Origin: a virus | Length of the DNA stretch: 21,672 nucleotides | Direction: 5' to 3' (one strand) | Virus record (IMG/VR): IMGVR_UViG_3300018049_001500 | Location: 1 to 21,672 of that record | Part shown: in pieces, positions 14,448 through 21,672 of the stretch | How positions within the stretch are numbered: position 1 is the first letter of the stretch | Layout of the letters: every line of letters begins with the position of its first letter | Made by a program: the position numbers and the translations under genes | Notes under the pieces: generated by a model | The model's database searches: none | Told to the model about the DNA's origin: nothing | What the model saw: only the letters and a program-made list of their open reading frames with translations

Positions 14448-16114
14448 TATACTTCAAAACAATTAGATATAAAAACTTTTTATCTACAGGAAACGCATTT
14501 ACTGAAATAAAATTAGATAAGAGTCCAAGCACTCTTATTGTAGGAGAAAATGGTAGTGGTAAATCTACAATGTTAGATGCTATTACTTATGCTTTATTTA
14601 ACAAGCCTTTTAGAAACGTTTCCAAACCACAAATTATAAACAGTATTAATAAGAAAAACTGTTTAACAGAAATAGAATTCCAAATAGGAAGTAAGAACTT
14701 TAAGGTTAGGCGAGGAGCCCAACCTAGTATTTTTGAAATTATACAAGACGATGTAATTTTAAATCAGGATGCTAATGTTCGAGACTATCAAAATTATCTC
14801 GAAGAAAATATTTTAAAATTAAATTATAAATCTTTTACACAAATCTGTGTTCTAGGTAGTGCGTCTTTTACACCTTTCATGCAACTACACCTGGGGGCAA
14901 GAAGAGAAATTATTGAAGACATCTTAGACATTAGCATCTTTACTTCTATGAACAAAGTATTAAAAACTAGGTATCAACAGTTAGATGAACAACTAAGATA
15001 CTTGGAAGGCGAAATAGAAGTAGCAAAAGAAAAGGCAAACATACAAAAAGAATATATCGAAAAGCTAGAAAAAGATAAAGAACAAAAAGCAGACGCCATC
15101 GGTATTGAAATAGAAAATATTGAGAAAGAAATAAAAGAACAACAAGAAGCTGTCGGAGAAATGACAACTGCTAAAGATAATCTCGGTGATGTTGAAGGCA
15201 AACGTAAAAAGTTAGAAGAGTTTAAAGCAAACTTTAACAGACAAATTAAAAAACACGAAGACGAAATAGAATTTTATCATAATAATGATGATTGTCCTAC
15301 TTGTAAACAAGGTATTGAGCATGACTTCAAAGAAGAAATGACTGAGGAAAAACAATCTAAACTAACTGAATTAGAAAAGGCATTACAGGATTTAAATGGC
15401 GAATATGAGACAGTAGATAAATTATATGATGAATACTTAGAGCTAAATACACAAATTATGGAAGCTAATAATAAAGTAATTAGCGATCAAAGAATTATTC
15501 AAAGACTTTTGTTAGAGCAAAATCAAGTTAGAACAGCAGTAGAAGATATTGATGATGAGAAAAAGAAACTAAAAGCATTAGCAAAAGACTTAACAGATAA
15601 GAATAATAATCGTTCTGTAGAAACTGAAAACAAACATTATTTAGATGTATGTAAATCTTTGCTACAGGATTCTGGTATAAAGACTAAGATTATTAAACAA
15701 TACTTACCTATAATAAATAAGTTGGTTAATAAATACTTAGCAGCGATGGACTTCTTTGTTCAGTTTGATTTAGATGAAACGTTCAAAGAAACTATCAAAT
15801 CGAGACACCGAGATAAATTTAGTTATGCGTCTTTTAGTGAAGGTGAAAAACAAAGAATAGACTTGGCACTTGTATTTACATGGCGAACAATCGCTAAAAT
15901 GAAAAACAGTGCTAGCACAAATCTACTTTTATTAGATGAGGTGTTTGACAGTTCGTTGGATTTAAATGGAACGGAATATGTTATGAACTTGTTAAATACT
16001 ATAGGAGAAGATACAAATGTTTTCGTTATTTCACATAAAGGTGACCAACTGTTTGATAAATTTAGAAGTGTTATAACATTTAAGAAAGTGCAGAATTATT
16101 CTGTAATACAATAG
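14444..16114 (+). CDS. 46: gp46 recombination endonuclease subunit (Rad50/SbcC-like)
   Basis: A 556-residue ABC-type ATPase like T4 gp46 (560 residues). Walker A is GENGSGKST (residues 34-42). Two coiled-coil arms, at about 175-280 and 295-385, flank a zinc hook CPTC (Cys284, Cys287). The signature FSEGEKQR (464-471), Walker B LLLLDE (494-499) and switch His531 complete the ATPase head. With gp47 it processes double-strand ends and host DNA. All key residues are intact. ATGA overlap with gp47. Confidence 0.96.
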   Translation: MIYFKTIRYKNFLSTGNAFTEIKLDKSPSTLIVGENGSGKSTMLDAITYALFNKPFRNVSKPQIINSINKKNCLTEIEFQIGSKNFKVRRGAQPSIFEIIQDDVILNQDANVRDYQNYLEENILKLNYKSFTQICVLGSASFTPFMQLHLGARREIIEDILDISIFTSMNKVLKTRYQQLDEQLRYLEGEIEVAKEKANIQKEYIEKLEKDKEQKADAIGIEIENIEKEIKEQQEAVGEMTTAKDNLGDVEGKRKKLEEFKANFNRQIKKHEDEIEFYHNNDDCPTCKQGIEHDFKEEMTEEKQSKLTELEKALQDLNGEYETVDKLYDEYLELNTQIMEANNKVISDQRIIQRLLLEQNQVRTAVEDIDDEKKKLKALAKDLTDKNNNRSVETENKHYLDVCKSLLQDSGIKTKIIKQYLPIINKLVNKYLAAMDFFVQFDLDETFKETIKSRHRDKFSYASFSEGEKQRIDLALVFTWRTIAKMKNSASTNLLLLDEVFDSSLDLNGTEYVMNLLNTIGEDTNVFVISHKGDQLFDKFRSVITFKKVQNYSVIQ

Positions 16115-16122
16115 GAAAAAAT

Positions 16123-16374
16123 ATGGAAGACAAAGTAGTAATTTACGGAAAACCTAGATGTCCTTTTTGTGATAAAGCAAAGGCAGTATCAGAGATGAAA
16201 GGATTTGATTATGAGTATAAATTGTTAGATGCAGATTATACACAAGAAGAATTTTTTGAACAGTTTCCGACAGCAAGAACTTTCCCACAAATTGTAGTGG
16301 GCGAAACTCACGTTGGTGGCTACACAGAATTTGCAAAGTTTTTATCAGAAGAATACGGCTTAGAGGTTAGCTAA
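16123..16374 (+). CDS. Glutaredoxin
   Basis: An 83-residue glutaredoxin with the active-site CPFC at residues 13-16 in VVIYGKPRCPFCDKA. The cis-proline loop is TFPQIVV (about 53-59) followed by GGYTEF, the glutathione-binding segment. It probably reduces phage or host ribonucleotide reductase or other thiol enzymes, as T4 NrdC does. It follows gp46 by eight bases, and its stop overlaps the deformylase start (TAATG). Confidence 0.94.
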   Translation: MEDKVVIYGKPRCPFCDKAKAVSEMKGFDYEYKLLDADYTQEEFFEQFPTARTFPQIVVGETHVGGYTEFAKFLSEEYGLEVS

Positions 16375-16952
16375 TGGACTTTAAGGGATACGATAAACTA
16401 ATAGCTTTTGGTGACGCACAACTTGCACAAAAACCTCAACAATTTGACTTCGAAAAGGAAGACGCTAAAGCATTAGAAGAACATCTATACGAAAGACAAT
16501 TACATTTCCAAGGAGCAGGACTATCTGCTAATCAATTAGGCATTGACAGAGCAGTATTTACAATGACTGTTGGAGACGAATTTAAAAGATGTATGTTTAA
16601 TCCTGTCCTTTTAGCAGTAAGTGATAAAACAGTTCCAATTAAAGAAGGTTGTTTATCTTTCCCAGGTTTGTGGTTAGTTATATCACGCCCTGAAGACGCT
16701 ACATTTAGATACATGGATTCTAACGGAGAAGAACAAGTAGAAAAATTTGTAGATGTAGCAGCTAGAATAGCATTACACGAGTTTGACCATATGCTAGGTA
16801 AAAACTTTACACAAAGAGCCTCAAGATTAAAAATTGAAAGAGCTGTTAAAGCGTTAGACAAAAAAGTTAAAAAATTTAAACGTAACCAAAATGCTTATCA
16901 ACAACTTCTACAGAACATAAATAAGATAGAGGAGACGGATAACGATGAGTGA
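16374..16952 (+). CDS. def: Peptide deformylase
   Basis: A 192-residue deformylase that removes the formyl group from new proteins. All three family motifs are present: GAGLSANQ (residues 47-54), EGCLS (91-95, metal ligand Cys93) and HEFDH (135-139, His135, His139, catalytic Glu136). An extra C-terminal tail of about 45 residues is basic (KKVKKFKRN) and then acidic, beyond the usual fold. Marine T4-like phages are known to carry deformylases. It is coupled to glutaredoxin upstream and overlaps the next gene by eight bases. Confidence 0.93.
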   Translation: MDFKGYDKLIAFGDAQLAQKPQQFDFEKEDAKALEEHLYERQLHFQGAGLSANQLGIDRAVFTMTVGDEFKRCMFNPVLLAVSDKTVPIKEGCLSFPGLWLVISRPEDATFRYMDSNGEEQVEKFVDVAARIALHEFDHMLGKNFTQRASRLKIERAVKALDKKVKKFKRNQNAYQQLLQNINKIEETDNDE

Positions 16953-17298
16953 TTTCGATTTTGGATTTACAGCAGTAGACGAGCCAGACTTAGCTCCTGT
17001 TGAATCCACACAACAAACGAATGCTCAAGTAGATTTGTTATTAGATAAGATAACGCAACTAGAAGCAAAAATTATATCGTCTGATAACTCTGATATGCTC
17101 AACGAACATAGAGCTTTATTAGAGTCAGACATAGCATCAAAGCTAAAAGATGTAGAAAATCTCATTCTGCCATTACTATATAATCTACAAAATAACCCTG
17201 AAAAGGAATACATACATTGGCCAAACCGTGTAAGTATAATTGATAAACAAATTGAAAAAATAAAGGCAATAACGAGATTTTATGAAAACAGTATCTAA
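16945..17298 (+). CDS. Conserved phage protein with coiled-coil
   Basis: A 117-residue protein. The N-terminus is acidic and aromatic (SDFDFGFTAVDE); residues about 28-70 look like a coiled coil (VDLLLDKITQLEAKI, then LESDIASKLKDVENL); the C-terminus has YIHWPNR followed by IDKQIEKIKAI. I recall proteins with this N-terminal and WPNR signature in marine T4-like phages, but not a proven function. AGAGGAGA at 16927-16934 sets the ATG. It overlaps deformylase by eight bases and the ClpP-like gene by 17. Confidence 0.8.
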   Translation: MSDFDFGFTAVDEPDLAPVESTQQTNAQVDLLLDKITQLEAKIISSDNSDMLNEHRALLESDIASKLKDVENLILPLLYNLQNNPEKEYIHWPNRVSIIDKQIEKIKAITRFYENSI

Positions 17299-17887
17299 CC
17301 AACCATACTACGAAGCAAAATCAGGCGGAGACAATCCAGAAGGATTCTTCGCACGCCCTGTTGCTAGATTTCTAGACTTTTATTTGAATGGACACATTAC
17401 AGATTCTAAAGACTACATACAATGGAATCAAGAAATCAGACAAGCAGGAGAAAATGATTTAATAACAATTCATATTAATTGTTATGGTGGAGACATTATG
17501 ACTACCATACAGTTAATTAGAGCGATGTCAGACACAAAAGCTACAGTCGTAGCATCAGTAGAAGGGGCTTGTATGTCAGCAGCCACTTTCGTATTCCTTG
17601 CAGCTAATGTTTGCGAGGTATCAGAACATAGTCAATTTATGATACACAATTATTCTAGTGGAAGCTGGGGTAAAGGTAATGAATTGATTGCCAAAGCAAT
17701 AGCCACAGATAATTGGGCTAATAATTTAATGCGAAAAACATATCAATACTTTTTAACAGATAAAGAAATTGAAGATGTAATCGCAGGTAAAGATATATGG
17801 ATGGAACAAAAGGAAGTTATACAACGTCTTGAGAAAAGAAACAAAAAGATGAAAAGAAAACCTCCTGTAGCATCAGTTACAAACTAA
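17282..17887 (+). CDS. ClpP-like serine protease
   Basis: A 201-residue ClpP-family protease. The catalytic triad fits Ser99 (GACMSAATF), His122 (FMIHNY) and Asp171 (GKDIWM). NCYGGDI at 66-72 is the oxyanion-loop glycine motif. The C-terminal part is basic (KRNKKMKRKPP) and lacks the usual GLID ending of cellular ClpP. Such phage ClpP-like proteins may mature virion proteins or take part in proteolysis with host chaperones; the partner ATPase is not seen here. Its stop is followed by a regulatory gap with a promoter. Confidence 0.88.
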   Translation: MKTVSNQPYYEAKSGGDNPEGFFARPVARFLDFYLNGHITDSKDYIQWNQEIRQAGENDLITIHINCYGGDIMTTIQLIRAMSDTKATVVASVEGACMSAATFVFLAANVCEVSEHSQFMIHNYSSGSWGKGNELIAKAIATDNWANNLMRKTYQYFLTDKEIEDVIAGKDIWMEQKEVIQRLEKRNKKMKRKPPVASVTN

Positions 17888-17899
17888 AATATTTTGCCA

Positions 17900-17934
17900 A
17901 AATGCTTGACTTTTCAGTTAAAAGCATTTAAAAT
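17900..17934 (+). promoter_or_regulatory. Sigma-70-like promoter with a dyad, ligase gene
   Basis: TTGACT at 17906-17911, 17 bp, TAAAAT at 17929-17934. A perfect 8-bp inverted repeat, AAATGCTT (17900-17907) and AAGCATTT (17922-17929), overlaps the -35 element and the first base of the -10. That layout suits an operator or a hairpin. GAGGAA at 17947-17952 serves the ligase ATG. Confidence 0.75.
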
Positions 17935-17958
17935 TATATAAATTGTGAGGAATATTAT

Positions 17959-19068
17959 ATGATTAAAAGTTTACCTACTCTATATAAAAGAGATACAACA
18001 GGCAAAATCCGCGAATGGACAATACAATACAACGAAGAAGGTATTAGAACTGTTGCTGGAATAAAAGACGGCAACCTAGTTACGTCTGAGTGGAATTTAA
18101 CAGAAGCTAAAAACACAGGTAAAGCAAACGCTACTACACAAGCAGAGCAAGCACAAAAAGAGGCACAAGCTAAGTGGGACAAAAATGTTGAGAAAGAATA
18201 TTTTGAGGACATTACAAAGGTTGACACTTATGATAAATTCAAACCTCAACTAGCACATGACTACACAAAACTAGATGAACATCAAAGAATGATGTTAGAC
18301 ATGATTAGTCAACCTAAGTTAGATGGAATTAGATGTATTGCTAGAAAAGATGGGTTATTTACTAGACAAGGTAAAGAAATTACAACTTGCAATCATATCA
18401 GAAATGCTTTAGAAAGTTATTTTGAGAAAAATCCTACAGACATTTTAGATGGTGAACTTTACAATCACGCACTAAAATCAGACTTTAATAAAATTACAAG
18501 CCTTGTTAGAAAGGTAAAGCCATCACAAGCAGAGGCAGAAGAATGTGCCTCACTTGTTCAATATCACATATATGATATGACAGGGCCTGAGTGGGAAGGC
18601 TGTTCATTTGAAGATGGCAACTTACACTTAGAGTCACAAAACTTTGAAAGCCCACTTGTATTTGTAGAAACCTCATATTGTTCAAGCCAAACAGAACTAG
18701 ATGAATTGTATTCACAATACACAGAAGATGGCTATGAAGGACAAATGGTAAGAAACAATACGCCTTATGAAAACAAAAGAAGTAAAAACTTATTGAAAAG
18801 AAAAGAGTTTATTACAGAAGAGTTTGATGTTGTTGAAGTATTAGAAGGCTCAGGTAATTGGGCAGGATATGCTAAACACTTCATTCTTACAGATGGCAAA
18901 GAAACATTTAAAAGTGGCGTCAGAGGAAATCAGGCAACACTTAAAGCTCTACTAGAGCAGGAAGTAAAACCTACTTGGGTAACTTGTAGATACTTTGAAA
19001 GATCTGTAGATAACATTCCAAGATTTCCTGTTGTAATAGATTGGGGAGTAGGACAAAGAAATGACTAA
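17959..19068 (+). CDS. ATP-dependent DNA ligase with WGR-like N-terminus
   Basis: A 369-residue ligase. Residues about 1-75 look like a WGR domain, with LYKRDTTGKIREW, a GIRTVAG/DGNLVTSEWN stretch and NTGKANATT; WGR domains bind nucleic acid. The nucleotidyltransferase core follows: motif I QPKLDGIRC with lysine 120, motif III LDGELY, motif IV YEGQMVRN, motif V LLKRKEF; an OB-fold end follows with GVRGNQATL. It seals nicks with ATP. The length is close to T7 ligase (359), shorter than T4 ligase (487). It overlaps a small unknown gene by eight bases. Confidence 0.9.
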   Translation: MIKSLPTLYKRDTTGKIREWTIQYNEEGIRTVAGIKDGNLVTSEWNLTEAKNTGKANATTQAEQAQKEAQAKWDKNVEKEYFEDITKVDTYDKFKPQLAHDYTKLDEHQRMMLDMISQPKLDGIRCIARKDGLFTRQGKEITTCNHIRNALESYFEKNPTDILDGELYNHALKSDFNKITSLVRKVKPSQAEAEECASLVQYHIYDMTGPEWEGCSFEDGNLHLESQNFESPLVFVETSYCSSQTELDELYSQYTEDGYEGQMVRNNTPYENKRSKNLLKRKEFITEEFDVVEVLEGSGNWAGYAKHFILTDGKETFKSGVRGNQATLKALLEQEVKPTWVTCRYFERSVDNIPRFPVVIDWGVGQRND

Positions 19069-19249
19069 GTCTATAATAGTAACAGTAGCTGTTCAACTTC
19101 CATATAGTAATGAACTATTAAACTATAATGACAAATTAAATAGTGCTGTTTTAGATGTTTTAAAAGATGGAAAGTTTGCATGCTCAGTAGTAGCAGGTAA
19201 TGATTTAACATCTGAGCATCCTATAAATAAGAGTAAAGATAATGGGTAA
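19061..19249 (+). CDS. Small hypothetical protein
   Basis: A 62-residue protein starting in an 8-base overlap with the ligase gene. It has a beta-rich N-terminus (SIIVTVAVQL), a helix (DKLNSAVLDVLKDG) and a short strand (FACSVVAG). No family is recognised, and no membrane helix is present. It overlaps the next small gene by eight bases. Confidence 0.6.
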   Translation: MTKSIIVTVAVQLPYSNELLNYNDKLNSAVLDVLKDGKFACSVVAGNDLTSEHPINKSKDNG

Positions 19250-19367
19250 ACTTAGACAATGGTTTAGAAGATGGCTTGCCTGGCAAGTAGAAAAGTCTTT
19301 TCAAAGGCAAGCAAATAGAATGTTTGACAAAGCAAGAGTCAAATATAAAGACGGGGATAACACATGA
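19242..19367 (+). CDS. Small basic protein (41 residues)
   Basis: A 41-residue frame linking the two neighbouring genes with an 8-base overlap upstream and an ATGA overlap downstream. Its first 20 residues are an amphipathic, Trp- and Arg-rich helix ([17 protein letters not shown]), suited to membrane-surface or nucleic-acid contact. No Shine-Dalgarno is obvious, so it would be read by coupling. The unbroken packing is the main support. Confidence 0.55.
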   Translation: MGKLRQWFRRWLAWQVEKSFQRQANRMFDKARVKYKDGDNT

Positions 19368-19714
19368 CAAAATGGCATGGCGGTAAAGGCAGTAAACAGC
19401 GTCCCGGTGACCAAGAATCCTATAGAATTAATTGGGAGAAAATTTTTGGGAATGCCTCAGCAGTAGATGACGCCGCTAATGTTATGAGCAAATATCAAAG
19501 CGAAGACTATAGACAAGAATATCATTTCGATAATGGCTATGGTGCTTCAGTAATTAGAACAGAATATTCTTATGGTGGAAAGCAAGGACTATTTGAATTA
19601 GCAGTCCTTAAAGGTGACGAACTATGCTATGACACCGAAATAACAGATGACGTCTTAGGACATTTAGACGAAGGAGAGGTAGAATATTGGTTAGAGAAAA
19701 TAAAGGCCCTTTAA
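19364..19714 (+). CDS. Phage protein, apparent fusion of two small families
   Basis: A 116-residue protein. Residues 1-29 carry the [10 protein letters not shown] and INWEKIFG pattern seen at the start of many small phage proteins. Residues about 53-116 carry [31 protein letters not shown] and an EVEYWLEKI ending, which I recall as a separate short phage protein. Here they are one frame with a linker. Function of either half is unknown. It overlaps the cell-wall hydrolase by 28 bases. Confidence 0.75.
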   Translation: MTKWHGGKGSKQRPGDQESYRINWEKIFGNASAVDDAANVMSKYQSEDYRQEYHFDNGYGASVIRTEYSYGGKQGLFELAVLKGDELCYDTEITDDVLGHLDEGEVEYWLEKIKAL

Positions 19715-20187
19715 GTATTATTGTTGCATTATTGCTATTAACTTTTAGTAGTAATATTAAAGCAGCATCATATGATGAGGCAAGGTATTGTTTAGCGCAG
19801 AACATTTATTTTGAGGCAGCTAATCAATCTTTCGCAGGTAAGTTAGCAGTGGCCCATGTTGTAATGAACAGGGTAGATGATTTACAATTCCCAGAAACAG
19901 TTTGCGGTGTTGTATATCAGGCAAAACTAAGAGAGAATTGGAAAGGCAATATGGTTCCTATCAGAAATCAATGTCAATTTAGTTGGTATTGTGATGGCAA
20001 ATCAGATGAGCCTGTTGATTCTAAAACTTGGATAAAAGCAATTAGAATATCCAACATGGTTTTAGATGGAATATATCCAGATATAACAGAAGGTGCCTTA
20101 TGGTATCATGCTGACTTTGTAAATCCTTATTGGAATGATGAATTATTACATATAGCAACTATAGATAATCATTTATTTTACAAATAA
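19687..20187 (+). CDS. SleB-type cell-wall hydrolase, exported
   Basis: A 166-residue enzyme of the SleB/Hydrolase_2 family, which cleaves peptidoglycan. The start is TTG at 19687, with AGGAG at 19672-19676; this yields a signal sequence (basic start, hydrophobic 9-21, then IKA-AS cleavage or membrane anchor). Family motifs are [13 protein letters not shown] with catalytic-type Glu42, [21 protein letters not shown] and QFSWYCDG; the end has ALWYHADFV. This could be an exported lysin for host lysis that does not need a classical holin, or a virion-related hydrolase. It precedes a promoter and the VWA gene. Confidence 0.88.
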   Translation: MVRENKGPLSIIVALLLLTFSSNIKAASYDEARYCLAQNIYFEAANQSFAGKLAVAHVVMNRVDDLQFPETVCGVVYQAKLRENWKGNMVPIRNQCQFSWYCDGKSDEPVDSKTWIKAIRISNMVLDGIYPDITEGALWYHADFVNPYWNDELLHIATIDNHLFYK

Positions 20188-20194
20188 TTTCCAA

Positions 20195-20229
20195 AAATGC
20201 TTGACTTTAGGAGCAAAAGACGTTAGAAT
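20195..20229 (+). promoter_or_regulatory. Sigma-70-like promoter of the VWA gene
   Basis: TTGACT at 20201-20206, 17 bp, TAGAAT at 20224-20229. AAATGCTT at 20195-20202 precedes and overlaps the -35 exactly as in the ligase promoter, and 15 bases ending in GACTTT are identical in the two. GAGGA at 20251-20255 serves the ATG at 20266. Confidence 0.72.
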
Positions 20230-20265
20230 ATATGTATATTAAATAAAAGTGAGGACTTTTAATAC

Positions 20266-21672
20266 ATGCAAAAAGTAATAGAAACAAAATCAATACTAGC
20301 AAAATTACTAGCTACTGAAGACATTACAGTAGAACATCAGCAAATAGGCACAGCAGCCTTTGACGTTAAGAATAGAAAACTACTTCTCCCAATGTGGGGC
20401 GAGATGTCAGATTCATTATATGACTTGCTAATAGGACATGAAGTAGGACATGCTAGATACACACCACCTCAAGGTTGGCATGATGCTGTTCTTGAGGACA
20501 TGAACAAAAAAGCATTTTACAACATTTTAGAAGATGTTCGTATCGAAAAGAAAGTTAAGAAAAAATATCCTGGCCTTGTAAAAAGTTTTTACCAAGGTTA
20601 TAGAGAATTATTTGAAAAAGACTTCTTCGGTGTTAAAGACAGAGATTACAACAACCTAACATTTATAGATAGAATTAACTTACATTACAAAATAGGTGCG
20701 TTCTTAAATGTTCAATTCTCAGATACAGAAAAAGAAATACTAGCAAGACTAGATGCTGCCGAAACATGGGACGACATTAAGGCACTAGCAGAAGAACTGT
20801 ATCAGAAAGCACAAGACGACAAAGACACAGCAATGGAAACTATGTCATTAGACGACATGGAATTCGGCGAAGACGGCGACGACTTAGAGCCAGGTGATAT
20901 GATTGAATGGCTCGAAGGCGAAGGTGATGTTGATGCTCAACAAAGAGTTCATAAAGATGACTTTGAAGAAGATGAGAATCCAATATACTCAGAAACAGAC
21001 GCAACATTCAGACGTAAAGAAGAAGAACTGTTAGACAAACTAGCACAACCAATTAAATATGTTGACTTTAAGCCATACGATTACAAAAAGAAAGTAATTA
21101 GTCCTAAGGACATTTATAATGGTAAACTTGAGGACAGATTCCAACAATGGAATTATGCAGAAAGTAACCCAGGCACAACAAATTTAGAAGAGAAGTCTAA
21201 AGAACTATACTCAGAATTTATGAGGCACATTAGTCCTCAAATCAACGCAATGGCTGCTCATTTTGATAGAAAGAAAGCAGCACAGGCTTTCAGAAAAGCA
21301 TCTATTAGTAAAACAGGTGACTTGAACGAGGACAAATTATTTGCTTATAAGTTGACTGAAGACTTATTCAAAAGATCTACAAGTATTCCAGATGGCAAGA
21401 ATCACGGCTTCCTAATGTATCTAGATATGTCAGGTAGTATGGACAACCACATGGCAGGCACAATAGATCAACTTTTAACATTGGTATTATTCTGTCAGAA
21501 AGTAAATATACCATTTGAAGTTTATGGTTTCACTACATCTTATGGATGGAGATGGGGCGATAGAACAGACTACTCTGTAAAAGATGTAAACTTTGCTAGC
21601 ACAGAAGAAGATATCAAGGTTGTAAACTTATATTCAAGCACTTTCAAGAAAGCACAGAGAACTAAGGCATTG
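20266..21672 (+). CDS. VWA-domain protein with HExxH motif, CobT-like (partial)
   Basis: The first 469 residues of a larger protein; it runs off the window. An N-terminal HEVGH (His58, Glu59, His62) is a zincin-type metal site, and NILEDVRIE at 86-94 could supply the third ligand. An acidic low-complexity region (about 190-235) follows. Near residue 387 is DMSGS, the metal-ion site of a von Willebrand A domain. Related marine-phage genes are annotated as CobT-like or peptidase and paired with a MoxR/CobS AAA+ ATPase, so the gene after the window is worth checking. Whether it cuts proteins is unproven. The start is set by GAGGA at 20251-20255. Confidence 0.85.
   Translation, partial: MQKVIETKSILAKLLATEDITVEHQQIGTAAFDVKNRKLLLPMWGEMSDSLYDLLIGHEVGHARYTPPQGWHDAVLEDMNKKAFYNILEDVRIEKKVKKKYPGLVKSFYQGYRELFEKDFFGVKDRDYNNLTFIDRINLHYKIGAFLNVQFSDTEKEILARLDAAETWDDIKALAEELYQKAQDDKDTAMETMSLDDMEFGEDGDDLEPGDMIEWLEGEGDVDAQQRVHKDDFEEDENPIYSETDATFRRKEEELLDKLAQPIKYVDFKPYDYKKKVISPKDIYNGKLEDRFQQWNYAESNPGTTNLEEKSKELYSEFMRHISPQINAMAAHFDRKKAAQAFRKASISKTGDLNEDKLFAYKLTEDLFKRSTSIPDGKNHGFLMYLDMSGSMDNHMAGTIDQLLTLVLFCQKVNIPFEVYGFTTSYGWRWGDRTDYSVKDVNFASTEEDIKVVNLYSSTFKKAQRTKAL

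Noticed and set aside
14974-15201. Minus-strand frames opposite gp46
   Set aside because: They are low-complexity images of the coiled-coil codons of gp46 and lack any start context.
1-21672. tRNA genes, CRISPR arrays, insertion sequences
   Set aside because: Gaps between genes are under about 80 bases, and no cloverleaf, repeat array or transposase was seen.

Overview
The window looks like part of the replication, recombination and nucleotide-modification region of a lytic T4-like (tevenvirus-type) marine myophage. All recognisable genes lie on the + strand and are packed tightly, with many ATGA or short overlaps. The DNA is visibly AT-rich. The T4 signature genes are uvsY, uvsW, the late sigma factor gp55, the Mre11/Rad50-like pair gp47/gp46 and a DexA-type exonuclease. 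The accessory genes (7-deazaguanine synthesis, peptide deformylase, ClpP-like protease, glutaredoxin, a CobT-like VWA protein) are the kind found in marine T4-like phages of cyanobacteria and SAR11. The AT-richness and lack of photosynthesis genes make a SAR11-type or other AT-rich marine host my best guess, but that is inference.

Layout. 1-1770: three small or secreted products, namely an exported EF-hand protein, a one-helix membrane peptide, and a lipoprotein with four DxNxDG-type calcium motifs. 1767-4712: uvsY, uvsW, a possible Sm-like protein and gp55. 4747-9066: a 7-deazaguanine block with queE, a phosphoribosyltransferase, folE, two small unknowns, a DEDDh exonuclease, and a TGT/DpdA-like transglycosylase. 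9140-12875: a small membrane protein, a conserved unknown, a GT-A-like and a GT-B-like glycosyltransferase, and a GalE-type epimerase. 12928-13383: queD, the remaining deazaguanine gene, preceded by a possible terminator and a T4-type late promoter. 13386-16114: gp47 and gp46. 16123-17887: glutaredoxin, peptide deformylase, a coiled-coil unknown and a ClpP-like protease. 17959-20187: a WGR-ATP-dependent DNA ligase, three small unknowns and a SleB-type cell-wall hydrolase. 20266-end: a VWA/HExxH protein cut by the window edge.

How they may work together. FolE, QueD and QueE would make 7-carboxy-7-deazaguanine from GTP. No queC is present here, so the final base is either the carboxy form or is finished by a gene outside the window or by the host. 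The DpdA-like enzyme would exchange the base into DNA. The glycosyltransferases and epimerase sit between dpdA and queD. The DpdA-like protein and the GT-A protein share an almost identical C-terminal tail (LEDLF plus one residue) that resembles a sliding-clamp-binding peptide. This suggests a modification machine tethered to the replisome, which is the most unusual idea in the window.

Transcription signals. Seven close matches to the bacterial sigma-70 consensus (TTGACT/A, 17-18 bp, TATAAT-like) were found. Two of them place the predicted +1 at or within about two bases of the start codon, with no Shine-Dalgarno, predicting leaderless mRNAs for the lipoprotein and queE. No tRNA, CRISPR array or insertion sequence was seen, and no non-coding stretch exceeds about 80 bases.
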